Source of the DNA: Paenibacillus contaminans
GTDB lineage: Bacteria > Bacillota > Bacilli > Paenibacillales > NBRC-103111
Direction of reading: 5' to 3'
Length of the DNA: 64,000 nt
Assembly (NCBI RefSeq): GCF_003285015.1
Contig: NZ_QMFB01000001.1
Location: 496,001 to 560,000, forward strand
The notes beneath the pieces are model-generated. The model ran no database searches, was not told the DNA's origin, and worked only from the letters and a program-made list of their open reading frames with translations. This document shows positions 1-9,912 of this stretch, piece after piece (the stretch's first letter is position 1; every line of letters starts with the position of its first letter). Both the position numbers and the translations under genes were made by a program.

Positions 1-1
1 C

Positions 2-3000
2 AATGTCAGTCAGTTCGATTGGGCGAAGAGTATGAGAGACAATGCCGTTGCCCAAGCAGACTTGTATCTTGGTCAGGGGCTTGACTTTCTATGGAATTTG
101 GTGCCGCCGCAAAGCTTGCCTAGAAGCATATTCGTGAATTTTGAGTTGGGAAGTCCGGTTACGGGGAAGGAAATCGATAAGTACGGCTACTATCCTTACC
201 TGATCGACCCTATCGGTGATCCATGGAAAATAACCGATCCGAGCAGCGGCTATCGTTTCCCGACAAACGATTTCAAAAGCTATTATGAAAGCGGATTAAA
301 CGAACACGGCATTTTTGACAGGTCATTGGCCGACCCGGCATTTTTGGTCAATACGCTTTATCCCGAAAAAGGCCCGACTTGGGGCGTCGACGACGGCAAC
401 GGCTGGATTGACGAAAACGGCAACTATTACACCTTCATCGCTTATTATGTTCAATGGGGCTTATGGGGGTACGACGGAAAAAGCGCGATACAGAAAGCGC
501 TGCGCTCGCTGCGCGACGCCTATTTGTACACCGGCGATGTGAAGTATGCCCGCGGCGGCACCGTTTTGCTGGACCGTATCGCCGATGTTTACCCGAGTCT
601 CGATATTTCGGTTTACAGCATGGAGCATTATTTTAATTCGCATGGCGGCTTTGGATTGGGCAAGGCGGTGGGGAATATATGGGAGCCGTTTCTTGTCAAA
701 GATTTTTTAAGCGCTTATGACGCGTTTTTTCCGGCGATGGACGATTCGCAGTTAATCGGCTTTTTAACGGCCAAATCACAGCAGTACCGGCTGGGACCGT
801 TAAAGCATTCCGCGACGGGAATCCGCAAAAACATCGAGGACAACATCGTCAAGCTCATTTATCCGGCTATAAAAAACGCGCAAATCGCAAGCAATAACGG
901 CATTCATCAGGGTGCTCTCGCGATGGCTGCGGTTGTGTACGACAAGCTGCCCGAATCGAAGGAATGGATGGATTTCAACTATAAGTCGGGCGGCCAGATC
1001 GGCCCGCCTCATCAGGTTACCGGCGGGAATATGGGCGTTACCTTCGTTAACGGGGTCGATCGCGACGGGGTAGGGCATGAATCTTCGCCGGGTTATAACC
1101 AGCTATGGCTGGACGCCTATTTGGAGACGGCGGATATTTTGAACGGGTATGACGGGTTTGATGGAGCCGATCTTTACGATCATGTGAAGTTTCGGAAAAT
1201 GTTCTCCGGACTTTATCCGCTAATGCTGGGCGAACGGTTTACGGCCAATATCGGGGATGCAAGCGGAACCGGGAATCCGTGGTATGCATTCAATCTGACC
1301 CAGATGATCAAAGCGTTCGAAAATTACGGGGATCCGATTTTTGCCCAGCTTGCTTATTTCGCGAATAATAACAGCATCGAGGGGATTCACGGCGATATTT
1401 TTTCGGCCAATCCGGATCAAATCGCAAGCGGTATCCAAAATGTCATCAATGAGCAAGGCACGCTTAAGCTCGACAGCATCAATATGACCGGTTACGGATT
1501 CGCCGCCTTGAGAGACGGTGAGAAACAAGGGGACATCGTCGGAGCCCGTTATCCGTTCCAGCAGCTGCCGATTGTGTCGAAGACAGGAAACGGCGCGGCG
1601 TCGATCAAAAACGGCACACTGGAGTTTGCCGGTACAGCTGTGGGCGATTCGATCGAGTTCTCGTTTGATGTCGCGTTATCGGGGAGCTATGAAGTGCTGC
1701 TGCAGCCGGCCCGTTCCATCTGGTACGGAGGCTCGGGCACCTACCTCGTTAAGCTGGACGGACAGCCGGTCGGCGAGATCGACTTTTATGGAAACCGGCA
1801 GAGCCGGGAATCTTTCGGAATCGTTCCGCTCGGCGCCGGTACGCACTCGATTCAATTTATCGCTACCGGTAAAAACCCGAATTCGGGCAGCTACAAAATG
1901 GCCTTGTACGAATTGGCCCTGCTTGACGAGGAGCAAAGGCTGGAGCGGAATGAAACGATTGGAACCGATCCGCTTAGAGATCTTTGGATGTACTACGGAC
2001 GCAATTACGGACATGGACATGGGGATACGCTTAATTTAGGCCTTGTCGCTTTCGGACTCGATTTGTCTCCTGATCTGGGTTATCCCGAAAGCACGTTAAG
2101 CACGGACACGCATTTTACGGAATGGGTTCGGCATACGGTTTCCCATAATACGGTTCTTGTCGATCGATCCATGCAAAATGCGCATTGGTCAGGACAGCCG
2201 AGCCAGTTTGACGACACAGACATCGTGAAGCTTGTTGATGTTGAATCGCCCGACGTGTATCCGCAAACCGAGCTGTATAAACGGACGTCGGCGATGATCC
2301 GGGTCGATGAGGGCCACTCTTACGTCGTTGACTTCTTCCGTGTCAAAGGCGGCAATGAGCATCATTTCAGCTTCCACGGGGCGGAAGGCCAGGCAGCAGC
2401 CGAAGGCTTGAACTTGACGCCGCAATTGACGGGGACATACGAAGGGCCGGATGTCGAATATGGCGTACGGACTTCCGATGAATATGGAACCGGCTATCAG
2501 TATAAAGGATCCGGCTTCCACTATTTGAAAAACGTTGAGAGGGATTCTTCGCCGGAGTCGCAGTTCAGCGTGGATTGGGCCATTGAAGATACGTGGAACA
2601 TTCTCGCGCAGCCTGAGGACATTCATCTTCGATTGACCATGCTGACGGAAACCGACGAGGTGGCTTTGGCGGACGGTATTCCGTCCAGAACGCAACGCGG
2701 CAATCCGGAAAGTCTGCGTTACATGATTGCCAAACGGACCGGGACAAATCTGCAAAGCACGTTTACGTCGGTCATCGAACCGTACAAGGACGACCGCTTC
2801 GTCAGCACTATCGAAAATGCTGCGGTTAAAACGGGCGGTGCTGCGGCCAATGAAATGGAAGCAAGAGCGGTGAAGGTGACGCTTGTTAACGGCCGCGTGG
2901 ATTACATCATCAGCGCGCTGAATCCGGAGATCACGTATACGGTAGACGATAAACTGCAGTTCAAGGGAAGCTTCGGTGTTTATTCGGAGATGGACGACCG

Positions 3001-5113
3001 GCATGTATACAGCTATGTGAACGATGGCACGGTGATCGGATTGGCCGGTTCGCCGGAGATCGAGGCTAATCTTGCCGGCATTGCCGGAACGGTTGCGGAT
3101 TTTACGAAGCAATTGCAGATAAACAATGAGATTATAGCGGAAATGGATCTGCAAGGACATCCGGCCGAGGAACTGGTGAACCGGATGATCTACGTGCAAA
3201 ACGACGGTTTACGCAATGCGGTATACACGATCAAAGGCGTCAAGGAAGTAAACGACGGAACATACTCGATCGAGCTTGGGGATACGTCGCTGATCCGCAG
3301 CTACAAAAACGATAACGATTTCAGCGAGGGCTTTATATACGATATCGCTGCAGGCGCAACATTCCGCATCCCGCTATCTTACGAACACGAAAGCCTTGCG
3401 GGAATCGGGGCGAAGCTTGCAAAATCGAAGCTGGCTGTCGGGGAAGCCTCCCAAATCGCCGTTACGGGCAAACGCTTGGATGGCGGCGATGTTCCGTTAA
3501 CGGGAGTCGTCATCACGTATGAAAGCGACAATGAAGAAGTTGCGACCGTTACTGTAGATGGGATGGTGATGGGACAGGGAGCCGGCGAAGCGAACGTTAC
3601 GGTGCAAGCCGTCATACAAGGCGTCGCGATGAGCACGAGCGTTATCGTGCAGGTAGAGGAAGAGGGAGCGGCTGTAACGCTGGAACGTATCGCGATCAGC
3701 GGCGTTCCGGGGCAACTGCGCCCTTCGGAAAGCGCACAGGCAGCGGTTACCGCTCATTTTACGGATCTTTCCAGCTTGAACGTTACGTCTGATGCCGTGT
3801 TTTCAAGCAGCAATTCGGCGGTAGCGTCGGTTTCCGCTGAAGGCAGGGTGACTGCGCTGAGTCAAGGGACTACGATCGTTTCCGCCGTGTATGGCGAGTT
3901 TGAAGCGGCTGTCGAGCTGTCCGTTGTACCTGTTGTCCTTCCCGATACTTCAGCGCCTTCGTCGGGCGAAGGGGCAAAAAGCCAAGAAGAGCCGGGTAAG
4001 CAGACCGTGATATCTCTGACGACTGACGCCATCAAGGAATCCCTAGAAACGGGGAAACGTCTGAGCGTGCCGCAAGGGATCGCAGAAATCCGCTTGCCAA
4101 CAAGTTCCGCAGAGCTGCTCGGGGAAAAACGTTTGGAATTGAACATCGGCGGGATCGGGCTCGATTTATCGGGAGAATGGCTGCGCTCTATTTTGACGGA
4201 TGCGCAGCTGACGGACAACAAAGTGCAGCTTGTCATCCGTTTCGAAATCATCGAGGGCCAGGAAGCTGATGTTATTGTCGGCAATGCGGCGACACATGCG
4301 CAAGCAGCTTTAACGCTGGGCGGCGCTATTTTCGATCTAAACATGAGCTTGGTGATGAAGGATGGCCGTTCCGTTCCGGTTAACCGTTTCTCGGAGGTGC
4401 TTACGCTCAGCTTCCCTGCGCCGGAGGATGCCGATTCGGCGGTAATGGGCATCTTCCATATCGGCGAAGAAGGTCAGCTGGAATATGTCGGCGGGGAGCT
4501 GAAGGACGGCCGGATTGAAGCGTTGCTTCGGCATTTGAGCCGATACGGCGTGCTTGAGTACGACAAAGCTTTCGCAGATGTTCCAGTAGAGCACTGGGCG
4601 TACAATGTCATCAGAGAGCTTTCGGCGAAACAGATCGTTCAAGGGGTGAGCGGTACCGGTTTCGCTCCCCTGCAGCCGGTTACGCGCGCCGAGTTTACGG
4701 CATTGCTGGTCAGGGCTTTGCAATTGGAGTTGGCCGGAAAAGCGCCGTTTACCGATGTCGCTTCGGAAGCGTGGTACTCGGAAGCCATCGCCGCAGCTGT
4801 GGATTCCGGTCTCGTCGACGGGATCGGAGACGGCCGATTTGCTCCGAATGATGAAATAACCCGGGAACAGATGGCGGCCATGCTGCTGCGGGCTTATGAA
4901 TGGAAGACGGGCAAAAAGACGGAGTTGGCGGAAAGTACGGCGGTTTTCCAGGATAACGGAGAAATAAGCGGTTGGGCAAAATCTTTTGTCAATGCAGCAA
5001 GGCAGTTAGAGTTGGTGCAAGGGCGGGAGAATGATCGCTTTGTACCGCTCGGACTGACATCACGCGCAGAAAGCGCGCAAGCGGTTTACAACTTGCTCCG
5101 AATGATCAGGTAA
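2..5113 (+). CDS. SLH-anchored heparinase II/III-like polysaccharide lyase (5' end missing)
   Basis: The frame is open to the window edge, so the true start and signal peptide lie upstream; the first in-frame ATG is at 32. Numbering from that ATG, residues 1-500 look like the alpha/alpha toroid of heparinase II/III-type lyases. Residues 510-630 are a beta-sandwich insert resembling a carbohydrate-binding module. Residues 640-1110 match the beta-sheet part, with YGRNYGHGHGD and TVSHNTVLVD stretches. Two Ig-like (Big_2-type) domains follow at about 1125-1210 and 1215-1295, then a linker, a beta-rich stretch, and three SLH motifs from about 1512 (FADVPVEHWAYN, PVTRAEFTALLVRAL). It probably degrades an acidic polysaccharide at the cell surface while bound to secondary wall polymer. 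The fold is well supported; the substrate is not. Confidence 0.8.
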   Translation, partial: NVSQFDWAKSMRDNAVAQADLYLGQGLDFLWNLVPPQSLPRSIFVNFELGSPVTGKEIDKYGYYPYLIDPIGDPWKITDPSSGYRFPTNDFKSYYESGLNEHGIFDRSLADPAFLVNTLYPEKGPTWGVDDGNGWIDENGNYYTFIAYYVQWGLWGYDGKSAIQKALRSLRDAYLYTGDVKYARGGTVLLDRIADVYPSLDISVYSMEHYFNSHGGFGLGKAVGNIWEPFLVKDFLSAYDAFFPAMDDSQLIGFLTAKSQQYRLGPLKHSATGIRKNIEDNIVKLIYPAIKNAQIASNNGIHQGALAMAAVVYDKLPESKEWMDFNYKSGGQIGPPHQVTGGNMGVTFVNGVDRDGVGHESSPGYNQLWLDAYLETADILNGYDGFDGADLYDHVKFRKMFSGLYPLMLGERFTANIGDASGTGNPWYAFNLTQMIKAFENYGDPIFAQLAYFANNNSIEGIHGDIFSANPDQIASGIQNVINEQGTLKLDSINMTGYGFAALRDGEKQGDIVGARYPFQQLPIVSKTGNGAASIKNGTLEFAGTAVGDSIEFSFDVALSGSYEVLLQPARSIWYGGSGTYLVKLDGQPVGEIDFYGNRQSRESFGIVPLGAGTHSIQFIATGKNPNSGSYKMALYELALLDEEQRLERNETIGTDPLRDLWMYYGRNYGHGHGDTLNLGLVAFGLDLSPDLGYPESTLSTDTHFTEWVRHTVSHNTVLVDRSMQNAHWSGQPSQFDDTDIVKLVDVESPDVYPQTELYKRTSAMIRVDEGHSYVVDFFRVKGGNEHHFSFHGAEGQAAAEGLNLTPQLTGTYEGPDVEYGVRTSDEYGTGYQYKGSGFHYLKNVERDSSPESQFSVDWAIEDTWNILAQPEDIHLRLTMLTETDEVALADGIPSRTQRGNPESLRYMIAKRTGTNLQSTFTSVIEPYKDDRFVSTIENAAVKTGGAAANEMEARAVKVTLVNGRVDYIISALNPEITYTVDDKLQFKGSFGVYSEMDDRHVYSYVNDGTVIGLAGSPEIEANLAGIAGTVADFTKQLQINNEIIAEMDLQGHPAEELVNRMIYVQNDGLRNAVYTIKGVKEVNDGTYSIELGDTSLIRSYKNDNDFSEGFIYDIAAGATFRIPLSYEHESLAGIGAKLAKSKLAVGEASQIAVTGKRLDGGDVPLTGVVITYESDNEEVATVTVDGMVMGQGAGEANVTVQAVIQGVAMSTSVIVQVEEEGAAVTLERIAISGVPGQLRPSESAQAAVTAHFTDLSSLNVTSDAVFSSSNSAVASVSAEGRVTALSQGTTIVSAVYGEFEAAVELSVVPVVLPDTSAPSSGEGAKSQEEPGKQTVISLTTDAIKESLETGKRLSVPQGIAEIRLPTSSAELLGEKRLELNIGGIGLDLSGEWLRSILTDAQLTDNKVQLVIRFEIIEGQEADVIVGNAATHAQAALTLGGAIFDLNMSLVMKDGRSVPVNRFSEVLTLSFPAPEDADSAVMGIFHIGEEGQLEYVGGELKDGRIEALLRHLSRYGVLEYDKAFADVPVEHWAYNVIRELSAKQIVQGVSGTGFAPLQPVTRAEFTALLVRALQLELAGKAPFTDVASEAWYSEAIAAAVDSGLVDGIGDGRFAPNDEITREQMAAMLLRAYEWKTGKKTELAESTAVFQDNGEISGWAKSFVNAARQLELVQGRENDRFVPLGLTSRAESAQAVYNLLRMIR

Positions 5114-5138
5114 CACAGCGCAGTAGAATAGTGGCGGG

Positions 5139-5171
5139 AAAGAGGTGCTGATGTGTCAGCGCCTCTTTTTT
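5139..5171 (+). terminator. Rho-independent terminator after the lyase gene
   Basis: An 11-bp stem (AGAGGTGCTGA with TCAGCGCCTCT, one G-U pair) with a TGTG loop runs into six or more T. It starts 26 nt after the stop codon. Confidence 0.85.
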
Positions 5172-5242
5172 GTGGTATATAAGTTTATATGTAAGCATAG
5201 ATTGCCGATTCTTATTGGTCAAACAAAAAGGGAGGATCAGGA

Positions 5243-5743
5243 GTGAAACTAAGGCAAATGGCAACAGCATTCATTATGAATGATGGTAGATTTATCATGA
5301 TGAAAAAAACGAATAGTAAGCTGTTCGATTTCGAGTTTTGGACCGCTTTAGGCGGTCATTTGGAGCCAAATGAAATCAATAATGCCCGGAAAGCTTGTTT
5401 GCGCGAAATTTTCGAAGAAAGCGGTCTACAAGAGAACGAGCTCAAAGAACTCGATATGAGATATGTCTTACTGAGGCAAAAAGAGGACGAAATCAGAATG
5501 CAGTTCGTGTTTTTCGGAAGCACGGATAAAACGGAACTCGTCCCTTCGGATGAAGGCGAGCTGCACTGGGTGGAAGAAGCTCGGCTAATCGAATTGAACA
5601 TTTCAACGATAATCCGCAAAATGCTTGAGCATTACAGCGCCAACCGAGACGATAAAAGAGTTTTCGTAGGCACGATGACGAAAACCGATGAAGATAAGCC
5701 GTCCGTACAGTGGTCATTGATGACCGACCCTATGGTGTTTTAA
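5243..5743 (+). CDS. Nudix hydrolase
   Basis: This 166-residue protein has a recognisable Nudix box: GGHLEPNE, then LREIFEESGL. Family members hydrolyse nucleoside diphosphates linked to another group; the substrate cannot be read here. The start is GTG at 5243, preceded by GGAGG at 5231-5235. The box has nine residues between the first Glu and the RExxEE core where the canonical pattern has seven, so it is a variant or a subfamily with a longer loop. The gene stands alone between two terminators. The TALGGHLEP segment and the C-terminal QWSLMTDPMVF give no further functional clue. Confidence 0.8.
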   Translation: MKLRQMATAFIMNDGRFIMMKKTNSKLFDFEFWTALGGHLEPNEINNARKACLREIFEESGLQENELKELDMRYVLLRQKEDEIRMQFVFFGSTDKTELVPSDEGELHWVEEARLIELNISTIIRKMLEHYSANRDDKRVFVGTMTKTDEDKPSVQWSLMTDPMVF

Positions 5744-5822
5744 AAATCACGTTTTTGCATCGCTAGCAACCCGACGCGTAGGTAACATGCTGTGTATCAA
5801 AGGTATAAAACACCGATACAAT

Positions 5823-5864
5823 TGAAAAAGAAGCGGTTGAACGTAAGTCCGTTCAAACGCTTCT
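5823..5864 (-). terminator. Terminator for the minus-strand 830-residue enzyme gene
   Basis: A 15-bp stem (5829-5843 with 5850-5864, one G-U pair) has a 6-nt loop. Read on the minus strand it is followed by TTTT. It lies 56 nt beyond the stop codon at 5921. It could weakly stop plus-strand readthrough from the Nudix gene too, but there is no T-run on that side. Confidence 0.75.
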
Positions 5865-5920
5865 AATCGGGATGCGAGATCGGTGGAATAAGACGCCGCA
5901 GCGTCATAGTTACCGAGCCG

Positions 5921-8413
5921 TCAACATTTTACGATCATGCCGCCTCCCGGAGCCAAAATGATGGGGACACGGCCGGCAGATGAAAAAAATTCGCCAATAA
6001 ATTCATTTTGCGTGCTGCAATTGACGATCATCGTTTGGCCGGCCGCGATCATCAATTGCAAGTCGGCGCTGCTCATGCTGCTTGCTTCCAACCGGCAGTC
6101 CGACTCCAAAAATCCGGCTTGTTGACCTGCCGTCTCATAAGTCCAGCTGTACATGCCCTCCGCTACTCTGACGGTTCCGCCGAATACAGCGATAGATGAT
6201 GTCGAAAGCCTTCGTGTCCCCGAAATATTTCTTGTGTGCGGCATCAAATTGGCATAGATCATATATTTGTCCGTTTCAACAATAATCATGCCGTTATCGG
6301 AAGCTTCCAACTGATGATAATGAGCTAAAGCTTCTTTGGTTTCCATTGCCGTTCGGTTCGGTAAAGTAACCGCGATAAAAGGCTGTAAAATTTCTCCTCC
6401 GACGTAAGCGGCGCCGACCTTGTCGTTAAGGACCAGACAATCTTCAATTCCCTTCCATTTCGGGTATTGATGACGATTGTCATAACGAATCCCGTTCGTT
6501 CCGAATAAAAGATAGCCGATCTCATCATCGACATTGATATAAGGAACAGGCGGAAACCGGCGTGTGATATCTTCGTCTCTGCCGAAGAAACCGTCGAACG
6601 TTTCCGTCTTGCCGCCGATATGAATGTTTCTTCGCCCCGGGGCCAGTTCAGGTATTGTTTTATAGCGTTCATTGCGGACGCCGAGCAGTCCTGTATGCAT
6701 GGCAGCTACACGGCATGGCTTGACTACTGTAAACTGCTCGGCGTACACGCTGCTCCCGTCAGGCAATGAAACCCAAGCAATGCGCTGCAATATGCTCCCT
6801 TCCCCATGTTCCACACATGCCGAAGCGCCGAATCCATTGTCGCTGGGATTGATTCGCTGGGATTCCGACTTGACTGCAATCCCTCCGCTGGCCGGGGATA
6901 TGTTCTCCTCTGACCCTTCGAAAACTACTTTTCCAATATAGCTGTTTTCAATAGGCGTTATCGTCCACAACCCTTTGCTCGGAAGCGTGATCGCCATGAC
7001 GCGGTTACGCCAGCTAAAGGAACTAAACGTATTTTCAGTGCGATGGACAACAGCCGAACCATAGGGATACATATACACATCAGCAAGGCGCGACTGCATT
7101 TCCCGCTTTTTGGAAGGGGAAACGCCGGGGCCTCCCAAAACATGCAGCACGTAAGCATTGGCCAATGCAAAGGCATACATGCTTTCAAAGTCTTCCGCGG
7201 TTTGATAGTCATTGGGAGAAATGGGATACAATTCTCCATTTTTCTCGATCAAACATCCCGTTTCGTTGCTTTGCTGCAGCTTGATCGTAGCGGCTAACGC
7301 TTGCTGCTCCAGCAAGGCCGCATCAGGGTCGCGGTGTATGACGTTCATGAATGCATGGAGCGTGGTGACGAGGGTTTGACGATTGTACCACCAGTCCTGG
7401 GATTGGATCGGCACGATCATCCCGTCAAACTGAGTCCATCGTTTGAGCGATTGCTCATAGATATGCTTGTTGTTAAGTAACATCGTATCATCTAACGGTT
7501 TACCCTGCGTGAAAGAGGCAATCGCATAACAAGCGCGAAACGTAATCGCAGTAGCCATATAGTCCGGGTGTACCATGCCGTGGTTTTCATTCGTAAAATC
7601 GGGAAAAAGCGTCACCGTTTGTATCCATTTGTCGCTAAGAGGTTCCCCTTTGTAAAGATTGCCGTTAAAACGGTCTTCAGGTACCGTAGCGGTATTCAGA
7701 TTCCATTTGTCATAAGCTTCGCTCCATGCCTCATGCCGAGGATGCCGGGGGAAAAGCATGACGGCCGCAAGTATGCCTGTGGCCGTCCAAGCGTTTTCTT
7801 CCATTTGGGTATCGTGAAACGAGCCGTCGCGCGGTTCGGCTTGCGACCACCTTTCGGCATAACCGATCGTCAGCTCCGCTACCATTTGTCTGGTTTCTTC
7901 ATCAAGCTTTTCCCAGAATAACCAAGCCGTATAAGCGATATGGAACACCGCCGTGCCTGTTTGCGTGGCTTGAAAATAAGGGGCGTTTTTGCCTCCCCAT
8001 TTTTGTCCGCTGTTCCACTTGTTTTTACCGATAGGCCTCACACAATCTATCGGGCCGCTATCATGCGTAAAGCAAAGAAACCGCAAAGCCTTGATCGCTC
8101 TTTCCTCCAGCAGCTCCCTGGGAAGGGCGCTTGGCCAATCATTTTTATCGCTAAACGCACCCATTACCGCATAGACGTACATCGGATACGACGTTTCGAA
8201 GCCATACCATCCTGCTCCATCCAGGAAAAAACCGGCATGCGGACGTTTGTCCCAGTCTTTGAAATTTTGATCCATATACAAAATCCATTTATACAGTACG
8301 CGAGCGATCGTACGCGACTGCTCGTTCTCGCGTGCAAGTTCCCAGCGTACGGGAGGCGGATTTCGCCAATCGGCACTTTCGGTTCGAGTATTTTTCGAGT
8401 CGTTCTCTTTCAC
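5921..8413 (-). CDS. Unrecognised large enzyme-like protein, probable alpha/alpha-toroid glycosidase or lyase
   Basis: The chosen start is GTG at 8413, because AGGAGGA lies at 8421-8427 with 7-nt spacing; an upstream in-frame ATG at 8467 has no such site. The 830-residue product has no signal peptide, so it should be cytoplasmic. The N-terminal 430 residues are helical with repeated aromatic-rich segments (WGGKNAPYFQATQTGTAVFH, DTQMEENAWTATGILAAVM) of the kind seen in six-hairpin glycosidases and heparinase-like lyases. The C-terminal half is beta-rich (VYAEQFTVVKP, GYLLFGTNGIRYDN), like the sandwich domain of those enzymes. It may break down oligosaccharides released by the surface lyase at 2-5113. 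This is inference from fold appearance; I do not recognise a named family. Confidence 0.6.
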   Translation of the reverse strand: MKENDSKNTRTESADWRNPPPVRWELARENEQSRTIARVLYKWILYMDQNFKDWDKRPHAGFFLDGAGWYGFETSYPMYVYAVMGAFSDKNDWPSALPRELLEERAIKALRFLCFTHDSGPIDCVRPIGKNKWNSGQKWGGKNAPYFQATQTGTAVFHIAYTAWLFWEKLDEETRQMVAELTIGYAERWSQAEPRDGSFHDTQMEENAWTATGILAAVMLFPRHPRHEAWSEAYDKWNLNTATVPEDRFNGNLYKGEPLSDKWIQTVTLFPDFTNENHGMVHPDYMATAITFRACYAIASFTQGKPLDDTMLLNNKHIYEQSLKRWTQFDGMIVPIQSQDWWYNRQTLVTTLHAFMNVIHRDPDAALLEQQALAATIKLQQSNETGCLIEKNGELYPISPNDYQTAEDFESMYAFALANAYVLHVLGGPGVSPSKKREMQSRLADVYMYPYGSAVVHRTENTFSSFSWRNRVMAITLPSKGLWTITPIENSYIGKVVFEGSEENISPASGGIAVKSESQRINPSDNGFGASACVEHGEGSILQRIAWVSLPDGSSVYAEQFTVVKPCRVAAMHTGLLGVRNERYKTIPELAPGRRNIHIGGKTETFDGFFGRDEDITRRFPPVPYINVDDEIGYLLFGTNGIRYDNRHQYPKWKGIEDCLVLNDKVGAAYVGGEILQPFIAVTLPNRTAMETKEALAHYHQLEASDNGMIIVETDKYMIYANLMPHTRNISGTRRLSTSSIAVFGGTVRVAEGMYSWTYETAGQQAGFLESDCRLEASSMSSADLQLMIAAGQTMIVNCSTQNEFIGEFFSSAGRVPIILAPGGGMIVKC

Positions 8414-8488
8414 GGGGCATTCCTCCTGATTATTGATGAATCTACCATAAAAAAGGAGAAGCGGCATAGCGATGATACCCGAGCGGAA

Positions 8489-9343
8489 TCAAGTCGATGT
8501 ATGATAAACGGTTTCCGTATACTTGGTGATGGCTTCGTCGTAGTCCGGATACGGACAACCGAGACTTTCCGCCACTGTTTTAGAGTATTTTCTGAATAAC
8601 GCATAACAGGCGAATAACGACTGCCACATTTGGGGATAACCATTCTCGGAATAAGTGGAAAGCAATGCTTCCCAATCTTCAGTCGGAATATAACGGTTGA
8701 TGAATTTATAGTTTTTCCCTACGCTAAAGGTATAACCTTTCTCCGAACCGATTTGCCAAGCCATCATGCGAAGCAAATTAGGACGGGCAATCTCATGCAA
8801 ATGATCGACGGCAAAAAGGATTTCGTTTCGCGCCAATCCTTTTACAATGTAAGTCGAAACCATCCAGAATTCGTTGCAGCAATCATCAAATTCCCTTGCA
8901 GTCGGTTTTTGAATCCAATACAAACGGTCGCTGGGGGACACTTTATTTTGGATTTGATTGTCCTTATCGAGCAGGACCTCGACTAAACCGTCGCTTTTCG
9001 TAAAATAATCTTCCGTCTCGTTGATTGGAATAAGCGTCAGGTCCAGTTTACGGCCATCCTCAAAAAGGATGATGTATGAAAACCAGCTGCCTAATTCGGC
9101 AGGAAAAAGCTCCATATCCTCGGGTTTCTGCATCATCGTTCGTTTTCCGAAACTATCGAGCCATCCGTCGTTTTCCTTGAAAACGTCCATATCTGTCACA
9201 AAATAAGAAATGTCGAAATCCTGGAATGCGTCTGCGGGAATATTTTCGTTCGTGCGTGACCCTTCCAAGGTAACCAGCCGGATTCTATCATCCTTTACAG
9301 CAAAATCGATGAACATATCCATCATTTCTTGTTCGCTTCTCAA
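8489..9343 (-). CDS. aadK: Aminoglycoside 6-adenylyltransferase (ANT(6), AadK-like)
   Basis: The product transfers AMP from ATP to the 6-hydroxyl of streptomycin. Nearly the whole chain reads like Bacillus AadK: RSEQEMMDMFIDFA at the N terminus, the nucleotidyltransferase motif LEGSRTNENIPADAFQDFDI, then FGKRTMMQKPEDMELFP, DLTLIPI and EFDDCCNEFWMVSTY. The start is TTG at 9343, with GGAGGA at 9351-9356 and 7-nt spacing; this gives LRSEQEMM, which aligns with the known AadK start. An ATG ten codons upstream (9373) is less likely. The product is 284 residues, full length. Such genes are common intrinsic chromosomal resistance genes in Bacillaceae and Paenibacillaceae. A 75-nt gap to the next minus-strand gene allows co-transcription. 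Confidence 0.93.
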   Translation of the reverse strand: MRSEQEMMDMFIDFAVKDDRIRLVTLEGSRTNENIPADAFQDFDISYFVTDMDVFKENDGWLDSFGKRTMMQKPEDMELFPAELGSWFSYIILFEDGRKLDLTLIPINETEDYFTKSDGLVEVLLDKDNQIQNKVSPSDRLYWIQKPTAREFDDCCNEFWMVSTYIVKGLARNEILFAVDHLHEIARPNLLRMMAWQIGSEKGYTFSVGKNYKFINRYIPTEDWEALLSTYSENGYPQMWQSLFACYALFRKYSKTVAESLGCPYPDYDEAITKYTETVYHTST

Positions 9344-9373
9344 GATCGTCTCCTCCATTCCGTTTATGTGCAT

Positions 9374-9574
9374 ATTTTATGGATAAACGCGTTTGTCCTT
9401 AGCCTATGTTTACGAAGTCGCTTTCTTCGAAAGCATTTGGGACGGCTAAAGCGGTTATCCTTGTGATCAGTCGTGAAGTTACGGTACATATTCGACGTGC
9501 GGTTCCATACTCCTTGCAGACTAAATCTCAGTTTTGCGAGACTATCGCCATTCTAAAATAAATAACAGTACTAA
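9374..9574. other. Divergent intergenic region, no gene seen
   Basis: This is the 5' side of the spacer between aadK and the B12 operon. No coding potential, hairpin or repeat stood out. It probably holds the aadK promoter on the minus strand, but I could not assign clear -35/-10 boxes. Confidence 0.5.
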
Positions 9575-9603
9575 ATGACAAATGAAGCTATATAAGATAT
9601 GAT
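9575..9603 (+). promoter_or_regulatory. Predicted sigma-A promoter of the cobalamin operon
   Basis: ATGACA (9575-9580) and TATGAT (9598-9603) are separated by exactly 17 nt. The start site would fall near 9610, just before the riboswitch aptamer. Confidence 0.6.
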
Positions 9604-9621
9604 AAGCAAGAAAATTGAATA

Positions 9622-9812
9622 GCTGTTCGGGTGCCAATCATGGTTATACGATAAACGATGGAATCATCGGTTGGTTAAAAGGGAAGCGGGTGAGAATCCC
9701 GCGCGGTCCCGCCGCTGTATTAGAGGAGTCCTTGCTACATGCCACTGGTTTACCGGGAAGGCTGCAAGGGCGATGATACTTGAGTCAGAAGACCTGCCTG
9801 TAACAGTACACT
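9622..9812 (+). promoter_or_regulatory. Cobalamin (B12) riboswitch
   Basis: The conserved blocks of the cobalamin aptamer appear in order: GGTGCC near 9630, TTAAAAGGGAAGC near 9675, GGGTGAGAATCCCGC near 9688, GCGGTCCCGCCGCTGTA at 9702-9719, GCCACTGG near 9741, GGGAAGGC near 9755, and the closing GAGTCAGAAGACCTGCCTG at 9782-9800 (the B12 box is the GCCACTGG region). The terminator at 9878 is the likely expression platform. Binding of adenosyl- or methylcobalamin should favour termination, so the operon is expressed when B12 is scarce. Confidence 0.95.
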
Positions 9813-9877
9813 ACTAACTCTACGAGCGATAGGGGGTGTTTATTTCATGACCGCGTTTTTTGGCGTGCCCGTGAGTA

Positions 9878-9912
9878 AAACCTCTTAACATTTCCAGTTA
9901 AGAGGTTTTTTT
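9878..9912 (+). terminator. Riboswitch expression-platform terminator
   Basis: A perfect 12-bp stem (AAACCTCTTAAC with GTTAAGAGGTTT) around ATTTCCA is followed by a T-run. It sits between the aptamer and the first gene, as expected for a transcription-termination riboswitch. Confidence 0.9.

Noticed and set aside
2189..3199. 336-codon minus-strand open frame
   Set aside because: It is antisense to the heparinase-like gene and lacks any plausible start site or domain.
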